Positions 11,691-23,934 of a DNA stretch of 64,000 nt are shown here, piece by piece. A program made the position numbers and the translations under genes. The stretch spans positions 30,070,001 through 30,134,000 of the forward strand of contig OZ316891.1 of assembly GCA_973895155.1 (NCBI GenBank). The letters are read 5' to 3'. Under the pieces are notes generated by a model. That model searched no databases and was not told the origin of the DNA. It was given only the letters and a program-made list of their open reading frames with translations. The number at the start of each line of letters is the position of its first letter. Position 1 is the stretch's first letter. This DNA is from Marsupella aquatica. Its lineage: Eukaryota; Marchantiophyta.

Positions 11691-12707
11691 AGTCTGTCAT
11701 GTACTCTGACTTGTGAGTGAAAGGTTTTATCAGAAGTGAAGCCAATTCTATATGACCCTATGAGGTGTCTACAAAGTCGCTAATTATAAATTAAATATTT
11801 ATTAATCCAATAAATCTATAATATTGATTTTTACATATAACTAATACTATTATATACCAAACTTAAAAGGAAATATTAATAACTACCGGGTACCAGGGAG
11901 GAGTCTGTTCACACAATGATTACTACTTTACAAAGAGTTAGTGGGGCCTCACTGCTCGAGTGTGTCTTAACAGGCTTTCAAGATCAACTTTTTACGTCTA
12001 GTACATCGTGGGCTGAGGGCTTGTCACCCTAGTTGTGGACCATGGAGAAAATGAGATGATGCAACATTTGCTATGCTTTCAATCATACTAACAAATAAAA
12101 GTCAATCATTTGTGTGTAATCATATATATATTCTATATCCCTGAATTACTCTAGCGATCTATGGTCATTTTCTGAACATTTAGATCCGATGTCCATTTTT
12201 TTCATATACAGATTGGCTTTTGCATTCATCCATTCCAAGCTTTGATAGTTGTGGCGCACAATCCAAGCTTTCTTGTATCATCATTACCGCATTAGCAGAT
12301 ATCAATTTCATAAATAATTCCACTGTAGAGAAAAGGTACTTGGTGAAGATTCACAATTAACAGCAATCGAACTCAACTTGAGGTAGCTATTATAAAATCC
12401 ACTTGGATTGGTCGAATATAGTAAATATAATATAAAGTACAATGCTACAAAGTTCAACGGTTTAGACATGAATTAACATAGAGAAAATACTCAACAGTCG
12501 ACTTCAATCCGATACATATATAAGCACTCAGGTACTGCACTACTGGAGCTAAACTCTCTAAATACAGGGGGTGCCAATTTAGTACCCGGGCCAATCACCT
12601 ATACTGATCCACTCCTTTGGGTGATAAGGCTACGTTTAGCGGCAAAATACCAACAAGATGGCCTGCTAGGAGCATGTTTGCAGCGCGCGCGCACGTATCA
12701 TATCCAG

Positions 12708-13823
12708 TCAAAGCTGAACAGTACCCATAAATGGTTGGAAAAGGCTTAGCCCATCAGACAAATCTCCAGAGTCTGGCACTTTCTCCCACAGAACCTCTTT
12801 TTTCTCACTGCTAAAACCTTTGCTTTGAATCATGCTTGACTGGTAGGAAGCTGCATTATTAGTCCATTGCACTGCTGCTACAAGCTCATTACTCGCATGA
12901 ACGGTAAGCGTTGTCTGCACATCCAGTTGGTGATTCTCTCCAAGGCCAACCCAGGACATTGAATGTTGCTGTCTCCATGAATTGGTGCCCATGTCATAAA
13001 CATGGACCCCAAGGACATTCATGGAATAGAGATTCCCTTGCAAAGTGAACACATTTCCATTTTCTACGTCAGCAGGTAGGTTTACAGCTCTCCAAGCATC
13101 GGTAGCTGGATGATAAATCTGCCAAGAGGCAGAGGAAGCTGTTTCTCCATGTCCGCCACGCAAAAGAAACTCCTCTCCCATTGTCAGAACTTGATTGAAA
13201 ACCTGCCCATGATTCATGGCCTTTATTAAGGACCACGTGTTGTACTTGGGGTCGTACATCTCTGATGAAGATGTCGGTGTTCCTTCGTGAGAGATGCCCC
13301 CAAACACATAAATCTTGCCATTTATCACACCACATCCAAAGAATCGTCTGCCTTCTAGCATGTCTGCGAGTTTTCTCCACTCCGTCTGCCCGGCCCGCAG
13401 ATCCAGCATATAAAGACTTTTGGCGACAGCCACCTTGAAGCCCGACAGTTCACAAGGTCCTCCCAACGCAAATATCTTTCCATCCAATGGAATGACTTGC
13501 CACGACCGCGGAAGAGCAGTTTGGAAATCTGGGATCGGAGGAAGGTTACGGAAAGTCTTCTCTCGGGTGGAATACAGAGAAATGCTGTTTTCTCCTTGAT
13601 CAACGCGGTCAGGAATAACTACTAGTGTCTCCGTTGACTGCGACCCAACTCTTGTATCGTGCACCAGTCCACTTTGAATTGCCTTTCGCCAACTAGTGCT
13701 TACTCCAGATAAAACTGAAAGCATTTCCCACGGCAACTTTGTAGCAATGTCGCTCAAGCTCACGTCATTTGGAAGACCAGGAAGGAGCTCGTCAAGCAAT
13801 GGAAAGACATCCTTGGATTCCAT
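12708..13823 (-). CDS. F-box/kelch-repeat protein, copy A
   Basis: This is a predicted substrate adaptor of an SCF-type ubiquitin ligase: the F-box binds SKP1 and the kelch propeller binds the target. The single-exon frame gives 371 aa from ATG 13823. The frame is open 17 codons further to a TTG, with a TAG above that, so 13823 is the first ATG. The F-box spans residues 14-49 (LPNDVSLSDIATKLPWEML...STSWRKAI). Kelch blades show the GG signatures at 121-122, 175-176 and 223-224 with paired Trp at 149, 197 and 244 (GKIYVFGGISHEG; EMYDPKYNTW). Plant KFBs are known to control phenylpropanoid enzymes, cytokinin regulators and others, but the substrate here is unknown. It is intact and transcribed away from the conserved plus-strand ORF at 15170. 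Confidence 0.93.
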   Translation of the reverse strand: MESKDVFPLLDELLPGLPNDVSLSDIATKLPWEMLSVLSGVSTSWRKAIQSGLVHDTRVGSQSTETLVVIPDRVDQGENSISLYSTREKTFRNLPPIPDFQTALPRSWQVIPLDGKIFALGGPCELSGFKVAVAKSLYMLDLRAGQTEWRKLADMLEGRRFFGCGVINGKIYVFGGISHEGTPTSSSEMYDPKYNTWSLIKAMNHGQVFNQVLTMGEEFLLRGGHGETASSASWQIYHPATDAWRAVNLPADVENGNVFTLQGNLYSMNVLGVHVYDMGTNSWRQQHSMSWVGLGENHQLDVQTTLTVHASNELVAAVQWTNNAASYQSSMIQSKGFSSEKKEVLWEKVPDSGDLSDGLSLFQPFMGTVQL

Positions 13824-13869
13824 AACGAATGAATACACAAGGAATGAAACCTGCAAGTTGATTCCCAAC

Positions 13870-15169
13870 GACAATTCCTGAAGGACCTTCTATTGTAGAC
13901 TGTTTGTCAAGACTTAAGACTTAGATAAATTTCGAGTCTTCGATCGGAACTTAACAATATGTCGATCTGCAGGGCGCGAACAACTTGCAATAATAGACAA
14001 ACGTACGATGAGAAGAATGACTAAAGCAACAACCTCCTCAGTCTCCTAAGCAGGGAAGCTAGAGAAAGGCAGAGAGAGAGAGAGTGATCGATCTGTGGAG
14101 AAGTGATGGGCCCCAGTCCCTTAAATAGGTAAGTAGCCGAAGATGTTGAAAGGTTACTGATCGATGACAAAAATTAAGTCTCACTGATTCCAGACTATGT
14201 GCCTAACATTATCCATTATATTAATTAGTCCCGGCAAAACGCCTGGTACGTCTTTCATTTTGATGTTCATGATTGCGCGGCACGTGGGCAAAGCAAGGAG
14301 TAATCCCCGCATCCACACATGATGCCTTACGACATACACTAGGTTGTCCCGGCCACCTTGCTAGTCCCATGTTAGTAGTCAATCAGACATGATTGCAGCC
14401 CTTGTATACCTCACATCCAAACAACTGAACGTCGCTAGCTGGCTTCATTATTAACTGAATCATGGACGGAAGGAAGGAAATGTTGCCGGCTTGGCTTTCT
14501 CGCTTCGCTTCCTTTCCCCTATCTTTCGATCAACCTACAGATCAAAGGAAGGATGGACGGAATATTGTTTGAATGAAGTCAAAGCCGGAGAATAGACGTT
14601 GTACTGATTAACTGCATTCTTACTTTTCAGCCCCGTTTTCAGCTAGAATGCATGTTACACTGACGAATGACTGACGAGTTGCAATTGAGGATGGAAGGAC
14701 CTTGTCATGAATCGCGGGATCACATACTGACGAGTGTACGAAGGGAAGGAAACTATGATGAATGACCTGGGACCCGATCATTGGAGACTAACCACTGACT
14801 GACTTGAGACGTGATGCGTTCTATCAATGTATATAAGCAGTAAGTTGATGTCTAGAGCAAGACCTCTTCAGGCCATTCCTACCGACGTCTGGGTATCTAA
14901 TTGCTTACTGAGGGTGCTTAATTTCGTGTAGCGGAGCACGTATTTGAAGCTACAACTCTTCCCAAGAGCCAATAGGGCCTCGTATTATCTCAAAAGGCGA
15001 TTTGTTTAGACTTTTCTGTTCAATTAATCGCACCGGGTTTAATCGTGAAATAGAGATCAGCACCGAGGAGCAGCCGGTCGGACATTGGGAAGCTTCTCAA
15101 AAGCGCAGAAATAGCAATTTGCATGGTCCCTTCTGACACGAACGCGAGAAAGGTACATGATTGATCAAT
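13870..15169. other. Divergent intergenic region of unit A
   Basis: This separates the minus-strand KFB-A from the plus-strand conserved ORF. It holds the KFB promoter and 5' UTR and then about 1 kb that is highly conserved between units (for example GGTTGTCCCGGCCA near 14345 and GATGCGTTCTATCAATGTATATAA near 14813, the latter TATA-like on the plus strand). No RNA gene was seen. Confidence 0.5.
14121..14129 (-). promoter_or_regulatory. TATA-like core promoter of KFB-A
   Basis: On the minus strand this reads CCTATTTAA, about 300 bp upstream of the KFB-A start. It is followed downstream by a (CT)n tract (14070-14085), a common plant 5' UTR feature. The same element lies 289-291 bp upstream of the start codon in units B, C and D, which supports function. 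Confidence 0.6.
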
Positions 15170-15783
15170 ATGGAGAGTCGGAACTCCAGCGAATATATAA
15201 CACTGGCAAATCTCCTCAAGAATGGTGAATGTGTTAGAAAGGGATCGTCTCGCCTGCCTTTGAAGTCTAGCGCTACGGACACAGCATGCACAGCGTATCT
15301 TCGAGCTGCAAAGTCACGCAGAGAGCGCAAAGACCGGTTCCGTAGTGGACTGCGGCGTCTTTGGAGACTTCTCAGCACCGTTTTTCCAACTTCGTGCCTC
15401 CCCAAGGCCTCCAGCTGTGACACTAATGCAATTGAAACTGGGCATTCCAGGTTTTCTTCGTACGTCAATAAGAGGGTAATTCAGCGGGATGTCAAAAGGA
15501 AGCTAGTGCTGTTCACAGTGGACGAGAAGTTACCCAACGCAGGAAAGCCCTGACGTTAGAGCGGATAATGTCCAGGAAGCAATCATCCCATGCTGTATAT
15601 CAATTATCGAAGCTGTATAATATCCCAGAAGAAGCGCCGAGGGAAGGTTTTCTGCAGCGAAGTTACGCACTCAGCAAGCGCAAGATTCAGAGACTTGAGG
15701 GGTACGTTGAATGTATGGAAGCTGGAACTCGCAGATCCTCAACTTGTCAAAACCTTTCTGCGAAAGTATATACGTCATCCTGA
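15170..15783 (+). pseudogene. Unit-conserved ORF, copy A (frameshifted)
   Basis: The frame starts at ATG 15170 (MESRNSSEYITLANLLKNG) and runs to a stop at 15553. A two-base insertion near 15540 relative to unit C breaks a frame that in C continues for 203 codons; the second half is open again at 15568-15783. It has basic clusters (SRRERKDRFR, KRKLVLFTVDEKLP). I do not recognise a family. It may be a real small gene duplicated with the KFB or simply conserved DNA. The copy in C is the reference. Confidence 0.35.
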
Positions 15784-16827
15784 AGAAACGCCAAAATAAA
15801 GTTTTCCTCAGCGAAGCGTTGCAACCAGTAAAGCGAATCCAGGTATGAGAATCTGGAGGGTTGGATTCAGGGAGACAGGACCTCGCACTAGTTGTACTAG
15901 CTTGGTCGAAAACTTTTCTACAACCCATCCCAAGCATCGCGACTTGTCAACCTAAAGCACAACACGACTAGCATATGCATATATGTACAAGACGGTGTTC
16001 GCTCAAAATTCGAGCTTCTAGTGGGGATTTTAGCCGTAGAAACAGACTCCAAGGCCTAGCTCTTATTCATCCGGAAACATCACAAGAGAGATATTGGTGA
16101 GCACTTGGCAATGACTTCATCTTGAAGAAAACCAATATATTAAGAACAACCATCATGGAAGTTCGAGATAGCCACTGGAGACACTGTTTATTGTTTAGAG
16201 CTTAACAAACGTACAGACGTACTCACTAGTATATATGATTTTTGGCCGTTAATAAAATCGACTCGTGAAACAATAAAGCTTACCCCTCCGCTCAGCAATG
16301 TTCCTGGCCGGCTTTCAAGGGAATTAGTCATATAATTTTTATGTTCGAGTTCTTTTGAGATTAAAGTACGTTGAAACTCAAGTCCTTTGCTCCAAACCAT
16401 ATAGACATATGTATATGTAGATAGTAATCCAAGCTAATCATGAGCGTGTACTATGGCCTGCGGGTACGTCCACATTCCGCACTCTTCATTTGTATCTTGC
16501 CCAACTTCACTCTCGATCGATCTGAACCGGGTTGTCTAGAGCAACCTAGTTTCATTCGTATCAAATTAATTACAATGTTGAATTCAAGCACTTCATGATT
16601 GTATCGAGTGAGGCTTGACGTTCCGTTTGCCATAGTTCAATTATGTTTGCTTTAACAAGGCATTCTGTGTGAACCGGCCGGGGACCATGCAGGTTAGCTA
16701 AATGTTTGAAGGGCTGGAACCAGTTCAGAAATGGACAAATCCGTCTTTTAATTGCAACTTCCATTCGGTAGTGTGTCTATCCTAAGAGTAAATTCGTGAA
16801 GCTCCAATGGTCTTTTTATATAGAGAC
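15784..16827. other. Conserved non-coding part of unit A
   Basis: The sequence from 15760 to 15910 is a diverged second copy of 15610-15755: both contain AAGAA(G/A)CGCC....AA.GTTTTC followed by AGCGAAG and a similar trailing segment, so an ancient ~170-bp tandem duplication lies here and in all units. Beyond 16100 the DNA is conserved between units but has no convincing frame. Confidence 0.5.
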
Positions 16828-17645
16828 GAGCCCCATGCCCGTGCATTGCACAGAAATGTCTAGGTGAGAAACTATATGAATATGAGAAAATTGAGAAAAT
16901 GATCCTGAAGTTGAAGATGTCGAAGTGAGAAATGATATGAATGTGAGAAACTTGAGAAAATGATCGTGAAATTGTGAAGGAAAAAAAATGATGTGGAGGA
17001 GAGAAAAGATTTTGGGGTGTATTCATGCCTAGATTTGCTGGCTATTCTTACTCATAGTCCTGCTTTTGTAAGTTTTCAAGGAACACTCAAGTAAAGTAAT
17101 ACAGGAAAGGGCCAAACAACCATCAATGATAAAAAAGCAAACGAGCCTGCAAACACCTCCTTGCAATGAGTATAAGACAACACACACTCCTGGCATACAG
17201 TACTCTTCACGATGTCCACTGAAGCGCCCATCCTTCCCTGACGGGCCCGCTTCCTGGCCGGGTATGTGCCTGGACTCTATGCCTATCCTTGCTTGGTATA
17301 CGCGTCTGTTTGCAGGGCATTAGCAACAGTCCAATGATTTGCCCAATGCCCATGCAGGAAGGGGAGGCAGACATAGAAAAAATGCCTACGCGCACTCCAT
17401 TGCTGTCGCCTCCCTTTGCACATGCCCCGCCCTTGAATCCCTCCTTTGCTCGCCCTTCCAACAAATGGCCAGCACCACCATACAGAGAAAAGATGTCTGA
17501 AATGAATAAAAAATATCAAGATGAAAAAACAAAATATCAAGGTGTTAAAAAAATGTTTGGAGAGAAAAAGATATCAAAATAAGAAAATCAGTTGTTTTTA
17601 TACAAGAAGGCGCCACCCACCGCGCCCCCCCCCCTTCCCATCCCA
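16828..17645. mobile_element. Insertion/replacement specific to unit A
   Basis: Comparison with unit C (near 55960-56205) shows that this ~820-bp block is private to unit A. It opens with ATGCCCGTGCATTGCAC (16835-16851), followed by degenerate tandem words of the type TGAGAAA.TTGAGAAAATGATC (16860-16980), and ends in a poly-C tract (about 17625). The opening motif is closely related to that of the other A-specific insertion at 20046 (ATACTCGTGCGTTGTAC), which suggests one transposon family. No transposase was seen, and the exact ends and target duplication were not resolved. Confidence 0.5.
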
Positions 17646-20045
17646 GCCCGTACCCCCAACAACAATTGAGCGATCGATACTTACATTGGTCAACGTACTT
17701 AAGTTTCAGCTAGCCAGGTTATTCCACCATTTTGCTCATGAATTGAAGTTCATGGAAACGACCGGAGCGCGTACTCCTTCCGCACACTTTTGAGGGCCAG
17801 TTATGCCCTGGTTCTACATAAACTTTTACCAGAAACATGGCAGTCAGACCAGATGTATAATTAAGTCCAGCTAGCTCTGAGCTCAAACTCAGTAGATTAT
17901 ACACCAGGAAACTTGTATGCACAGATAACTGCAGTTCTCATTTTATTCATTAAATCATCATGGTGAAGGAAATGTATTCGAGTACACCAGGAAATCTTGT
18001 ATGCACAGATAACTGCAGTTCTCAATTTATTAATTAAATCATTAAATTTTATTCATTAAATCATCATGGTGGAGGAAATGTATTCAAGGAAAGATATAAC
18101 TTTTGTAAGGTGCAAAGAAACCGCCAAGGCGAAATCTATAATCACCCAAAACCTCAGCCAGCTCATTGCTTTGGGAACAAAGGAGTGCGCTACATTGGTG
18201 GATAATACATCGGACCAACTACAGTCACGCAGAAAATGGTGACCAGCCTGCCTAACGTACACTCTTGAAAGTTGAATACACATCTCGCTCAGTTTTCCCC
18301 GGAGTGAAAGTAGAGATATATACATTAAATACAAACACAGATTTACGGCACCACAAAAAATATGTCTGCCTCCACCTAGCTTAAATCTCATGGCTAAATG
18401 AACCCACTAATTAAGCCCAACTAAATATCGATATATATTTCTAAAGTATATTCTTATGGTTCTCGTCCATAGGTAGCGCTAATACTGGACTTATCTGATC
18501 TTGTAACTAGTTCATACAATCTAAATGTAAATTAAACTCCATGGATCAGACCTTACGAATCTGTCAATCTTAGAGGCCTACCTGACTATTGTAGCCATTG
18601 AAACATTTCATTTAATTGCTTTGACACCAAATAAAGGAGCCACCTAGGCCATGAATTAACCGCAGGATTCAAAACAATGCCTCAAACGCAGTCAGGGGAG
18701 GACGACAAGCCGGTCAGAATTCCCGAGCGAAAGAAATCAAACCAGATCGAGAAATCTCATGGTTTAGTTCCAGAGCAGGTCGATGTCTCTGATCTGTGGC
18801 ACCAGCGTCCAGCTTGGGCATGTTCACTACCAAGTGACTTATCATATGTCTGTCCAATCTTGTCAATGGCCTACCCACACTACCTCGGGTTGAGTGCAAA
18901 TGTCCCTCTGTTTTCCACGTACTGGGCAATTTGGCCTGCAGGTTCATTCTGATCTTTGTGTTCCAGCTTAGACCAAGTTCAAGGAGGATTATCTACAATT
19001 GAAGGCCTAGCTAGAAGCTCTGGCCACACTGCAGGGACTATGGCCTGGTACTAGACAACCTAGGAGGCAAGATTCGATCTCTACTCAAGGCCGTGTTGGG
19101 ACAATTATCCAATGGGATAACAATATCAAATTTAAAACAATAACAAATCTGATATAGGTACGTACCCACAAGACGGGCTGCAAGAACAACATATAGTTCC
19201 CATTTCCTCTAGTGATTCATTAATTAATATATTAATCATATAGCGTCATTGCGTAGGGCTCATGGGATCCAGAACTCAGAGTATTGTTTGACCTAATTTA
19301 AGGGTCTACATCTTGCTTTTGCAATTAGTTTCTTCCCTCCCTAGTTAGAGCTGTACATAGCGATTAATTCCTCTTGGAGTTCTCGTGCTTCCATTTCTAG
19401 CTCTGCAGACAAGTATATATATTGCAGATATTTAGGGTTTCTATATGCGATCCTCCGTCCAATCTTCCATGCTCCCGATCGATCTCCTGGCCTGCTGATC
19501 TAACGAAGTGTTGAATGCGGCCTGATGCCGATCCATGATCGAGCTAGACGCTGGACAGTACGTGCTTAGTTGTGTCCCCTCTGTACGTGAAAGATAAATG
19601 ATCATTGACCAACATCGGTCGAGAAAGGCCAATTGACTTAATTAACGTGCTTCAGAGTTTTGATGGTACGTAGGCTCTGACCTGGGGTCTAGACCGGCCT
19701 ACTCGTCGGCCTACAAGTTGTATGTGAGCCAGAGTTTCGTGGATAAACTCTGCAAACTGAGGCTGAAACAGGAGGTTGTCTCCGTACATAGGTGTACGTA
19801 AATCGAGATGAACCTCGGCGACCTCATTTATTAAATATCAGTGCAACCGGGTTTCTTGACAAGCTACTATAGCTGCCACCAACAATTTGCTGACAAGCTT
19901 GGCGACCCATTCAAGAAATTGCTAAAGACAGTTCTGTAGGCAGGTAAGGTTTTCAGTGGACTTGATCTAATTAGTTGCCGACATCTTAGCACGTAACGAA
20001 GCTAGGTCATGACTAGACGTACGAAGCCAACACTCGGAAACACAC

Positions 20046-21760
20046 ACATATATATATATACTAGCTCAATACTCGTGCGTTGTACAAAAGTTGTTGTGTC
20101 GGCCAAGATGTCCTTAAGACAAAAGATGTCGTGTCGGCCCAAGATGTCGTTAAGAAAATAGAGGTCGTGTCCAGGGTCGTGTTGCCAATGATGTTGTTAT
20201 GTAAAAGATGTCATTAAAAAAAGAAGTTGTGTCGCCAAAGAAGTCTTTATGTAAACGATGTCATCAAGTAAGAAGATGTCATTAAAACAAAGAAGTTGTG
20301 TCACCAAAGAAGTTGTTATGTGACAAATATCGTAAGAGGATGTCAAGTAAAAATATGTCGTTAAAAAGAGTTGGGCAGGGGAGAAGGGAAGAGGGGGAGA
20401 GTGGGGCGAGGCAGGGCCATCCCGGGTAATCGGGTTGGGGAAGGAGGGTGGTGGGAGGTTGACCGCAAGAATGCAGCAGTCTACGGTCGGCGTGCGGAGC
20501 AAGGCGGTAGGGTGGTCGCCCCACTCATAGTAGAGGCTGGCCGCACAACATTTTACTTGCCTCCGCTCAGTGCTGTCGCCGCAATCAGATGGAAGTTGAC
20601 CTCAGGAGCTGGTGTGAGGGCCATTTTTGGTCTCTATTGCTTTGGTTTTTTCCATACTGAATTTCCTACACCCAAATTGGCCCTGTAAATTCAAATGACA
20701 ACCATGGCAAAAAAAAGGCACAACACCTTATTATAGTTTTTGATGTTGTCAAATGTGGTTGTCCCTTTATATATGTGTCCCAAAACCCTGTCACCCCAGC
20801 CAAGAGTGGTTTGGCCCCCAACTCCTTGTTATCTCATCCAAATATATATTGAATTTTGCCAAGTATATTTGTTTTTATAAAATGATTTCATTCATATGAG
20901 TACCAAGGTGAATGGGTGTATACACTTTCCTTGCATTGCATGCACATCAAATGTACATTGAGGCAGGGTCAATACAAATAAGACAATGGCCTGGGAGGGA
21001 TTAGATAAAAGAGTGTATTTTTGAATACTATGATGGCATCAAAAGGAAGTACTTTACCTGCTAAAGTGATGAGGAATATCAAGAAGTATTTTGCTCCCTT
21101 CATATTTGCATTGCATGCACATCAGGTGTACATTGAGGCAGGGTCAATACAAATAAGACAATGGCCTGGGAGGGATTAGATAAAAGAATGTATTTTTGAA
21201 TACTATGATGGCATCAAAAGGAAGTACTTTACCTGCTAAAGTGATAAGGAATATCAAGAAGTATTCTGCTCCCTTCATATTTTGCTGTGGGTTTATTTTT
21301 ATTTGTTCTCTTAGCTTTGCTTTGCATATTTGATTTCTTTCACTTGGCTTGGAAATGTAAATTTTGAATGACAGATCACTTCAAAAAGTGGCGCAAGTGT
21401 GTATTATTGGAGTTAATTTGTAATTGACATAGATTATCATGGGGGTACTTGATATGAATGTCTAGGTATGGAAAGTTCTATGTCTATGCATGGATGGTTT
21501 CCTATGCATTGATAGTACTATATTTATATGTCCAGAAAGTACTTGATTATTGTGCATTGGTATTCCTGGCATTCCCCCTTATTTCTTGATTGGAAAACGT
21601 GCACTCTTTACTTCACACTAAACATTATTCAATTTTGGTTTATTCCTTCTGTTTGTCAGATTCTTTGATTTTTGTGCCCTTAATATTCAAATGACTACCA
21701 CGGCATAAAAAGGCGCAACCTTGTATTATAGTTCTTAATATATTCTAGCTTGTGTCCCTC
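20046..21760. mobile_element. Insertion at the A/B unit junction
   Basis: Unit C passes directly into unit D (about 58480-58520), whereas between A and B about 1.7 kb is inserted after a (TA)n run. It begins near ATACTCGTGCGTTGTAC (20069-20085), followed by a degenerate tandem array (20085-20370) built from words such as AAGATGTCGTTAAG, GAAGTTGTGTCGCCAAAG and TTGTTATGT. It then has a GC-rich stretch with an open but unrecognised frame at 20371-20688, and the 175-bp duplication listed separately. No coding capacity for transposition was recognised, so this is probably a non-autonomous element or a composite. Confidence 0.5.
20931..21280 (+). repeat. Tandem duplication, 175-bp period, two copies
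   Basis: The copies 20931-21105 and 21106-21280 both start TTGCATTGCATGCACATCA and contain GTACATTGAGGCAGGGTCAA and GGCATCAAAAGGAAGTAC. Only a handful of bases differ, so the duplication is fairly recent. It lies inside the insertion between units A and B. Confidence 0.92.
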
Positions 21761-22819
21761 GCTGGCTATGTCTGCCCTCGACTTCGGTACGTTCTGCTGA
21801 ACATCCTCGGCTGTCTAGATTTTTAGTCTGTCATGTCCTCTGACTTGTGAGTGAAAGGTTTTATAAGAAGTGAAGCCAATTCTATAAACACTCTGAGATG
21901 TCTCGAAAGTCGCTAATTATAAATCATAATTTATTAATCCAATAAATCGATAATATTGATTTTCTACATATAATTAATACGCTCATATACAAAAATCAAA
22001 AGGAAATATGACTACTGGGTACCAGGGAGGAGTCTCTTCACACAATGATTACTACTTTACAAAGAATTAGTGGGGCCCTCACTGATCGAGTGTATCTTAA
22101 CAGGCTTTCAAGATCAACTTTTTACGTCTAGCTAGTACATGGTGGGCTGAGGGATAGTCGATCATCCTAGTTGTGGACCATGGAGAAAATGAGATGTCTC
22201 ATTAGATACATTCTAAGTCTAGATGATGCAACATTTGCTATGCTTTCAATTTAACTAACAAATAAAAGTCAATTTTCTGAAGATTTAGATCCGATGTCCA
22301 TTTTTTCATATACAGATTGGCTATGGCATATATTCATCCATTCCAAGCTTTGATAGTTGTGACGCACAATCCAAGCTTTCTTGTAGCATCATTTACCGCA
22401 CTCGCAGATATCAATTTGAGATCGAAATAATTCCACTGTAGAGAAAAGGTACTCGGTGAAGATTCACAATTAACAGCAATCGAACTCAACTTGAGGTAGC
22501 TATTATAAAATCCACTTGGATTGGTCGAATATAGTAAATATAATATAAAGTACAATGCTACAAAGTTCAACGGTTTAGACATGAATTAACATAGAGAAAA
22601 TACTCAACAGTCGACTTCAATCCGATACATATATAAGCACTCAGGTACTGCACTACTGGAGCTAAACTCTCTAAATACAGGGGGTGCCAATTTAGTACCC
22701 GGGCCAATCACCTATACTGATCCACTCCTTTGGGTGATAAGGCTACGTTTAGCGGCAAAATACCAACAAGATGGCCTGCTAGGAGCATGTTTGCAGCGCG
22801 CGCGCACGTATCATATCAG

Positions 22820-23934
22820 TCAAAGCTGAACAGTACCCATAAATGGTTGGAAAAGGCTTAGCCCATCAGACAAATCTCCAGAGTCTGGCACTTTCTCCCA
22901 CAGAACCTCTTTTTTCTCACTGCTAAAACCTTTGCTTTGAATCATGCTTGACTGGTAGGAAGCTGCGTTATTAGTCCATTGCACTGCTGCTACAAGCTCA
23001 TTACTCGCATGAACGGTAAGCGTTGTCTGCACATCCAATTGGTGATTCTCTCCAAGGCCAACCCAGGACATTGAATGTTGCTGTCTCCATGAATTGGTGC
23101 CCATGTCATAAACATGGACGCCAAGGATATTCATGGAATAGAGATTCCCTTGAAAAGTGAACACATTTCCATTTTCTACGTCAGCAGGTAGGTTTACAGC
23201 TCTCCAAGCATCCGTAGCTGGATGATAAATCTGCCAAGAGGCCGAGGAAGCTGTTTCTCCATGTCCGCCACGCAATAGAAACTCCTCTCCCATTGTCAGA
23301 ACTTGATTAAAAACCTGCCCATGATTCATGGCCTTTATTAAGGACCACGTGTTGTACTTGGGGTCGTACATCTCTGATGAAGATGTAGGTGTTCCTTCGT
23401 GAGAGATTCCCCCAAACACATAAATTTTGCCACTTAGCACACCACATCCAAAGAATCGTCTGCCTTCTAGCATATCTGCAAGCTTTCTCCACTCCTCTGC
23501 CCGGCCCTCAGATCCAGTATATAAAGACTTTTGGCGACAGCCACCTTGAAGCCCGACAGTTCACAAGGTCCTCCCAACGCAAATATCTTCCCATCCAATG
23601 GAATGACTTGCCACGACCGTGGGAGTACAGTTTCGAAATCTGGGATCGGAGGAAGGTTACGGAAAGTCTTCTCTCGGGTGGAATACAGAGAAATGCTGTT
23701 TTCTCCTTGATCAACGCGGTCAGGAATAACTACTAGTGTCTCCGTTGACTGCGACCCAACTCTTGTATCGTGCACCAGTCCACTTTGAATTGCCTTTCGC
23801 CAACTAGTGCTTACTCCAGATAAAACTGAAAGCATTTCCCACGGCAACTTTGTAGCAATGTCGCTTAAGCTCACGTCATTTGGAAGACCAGGAAGCAGCT
23901 CGTCAAGCAATGGAAAGACATCCTTGGATTCCAT
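22820..23934 (-). pseudogene. F-box/kelch-repeat protein, copy B (one-base frameshift)
   Basis: This is the same single-exon KFB as copies A, C and D, starting at ATG 23934 with an intact F-box. One C is missing near 23494 (the plus strand reads ACTCCTCTGCCC where C and D have ACTCCCTCTGCCC). The frame shifts after residue ~146, in the second kelch blade, and stops within about ten codons. From 23473 to 22820 the original frame is open and highly similar to the other copies, so the lesion is single and recent. The locus is 1115 nt against 1116 in A and D. A base-calling error is the main alternative. Confidence 0.9.

Larger units (their letters stand above)
11663..20045. repeat. KFB repeat unit A
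   Basis: This is the most complete left-hand unit of the array. In plus-strand order it holds a conserved AT-rich flank, the KFB gene (minus), its promoter, the conserved plus-strand ORF region (15.1-15.9 kb), and a long conserved tail (16.1-20.0 kb) with no recognised gene. It aligns along its length with unit C (51537-58488), except that 16828-17645 here replaces about 250 bp of unrelated sequence in C. In the tail, stretches such as 18056-18391 and 18677-18952 are moderately open in both A and C, but I cannot show they are genes. Confidence 0.85.

Noticed and set aside
13824-13874. 17-residue N-terminal extension of the KFB proteins
   Set aside because: It begins at a TTG codon; the first ATG is at 13823 (and the equivalents in B, C and D).
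18056-18952. Frames at 18056-18391 (minus) and 18677-18952 (plus) as genes
   Set aside because: They are only partly open in the unit C counterpart, with no recognised domain, and both strands look equally plausible; left as conserved unit DNA.
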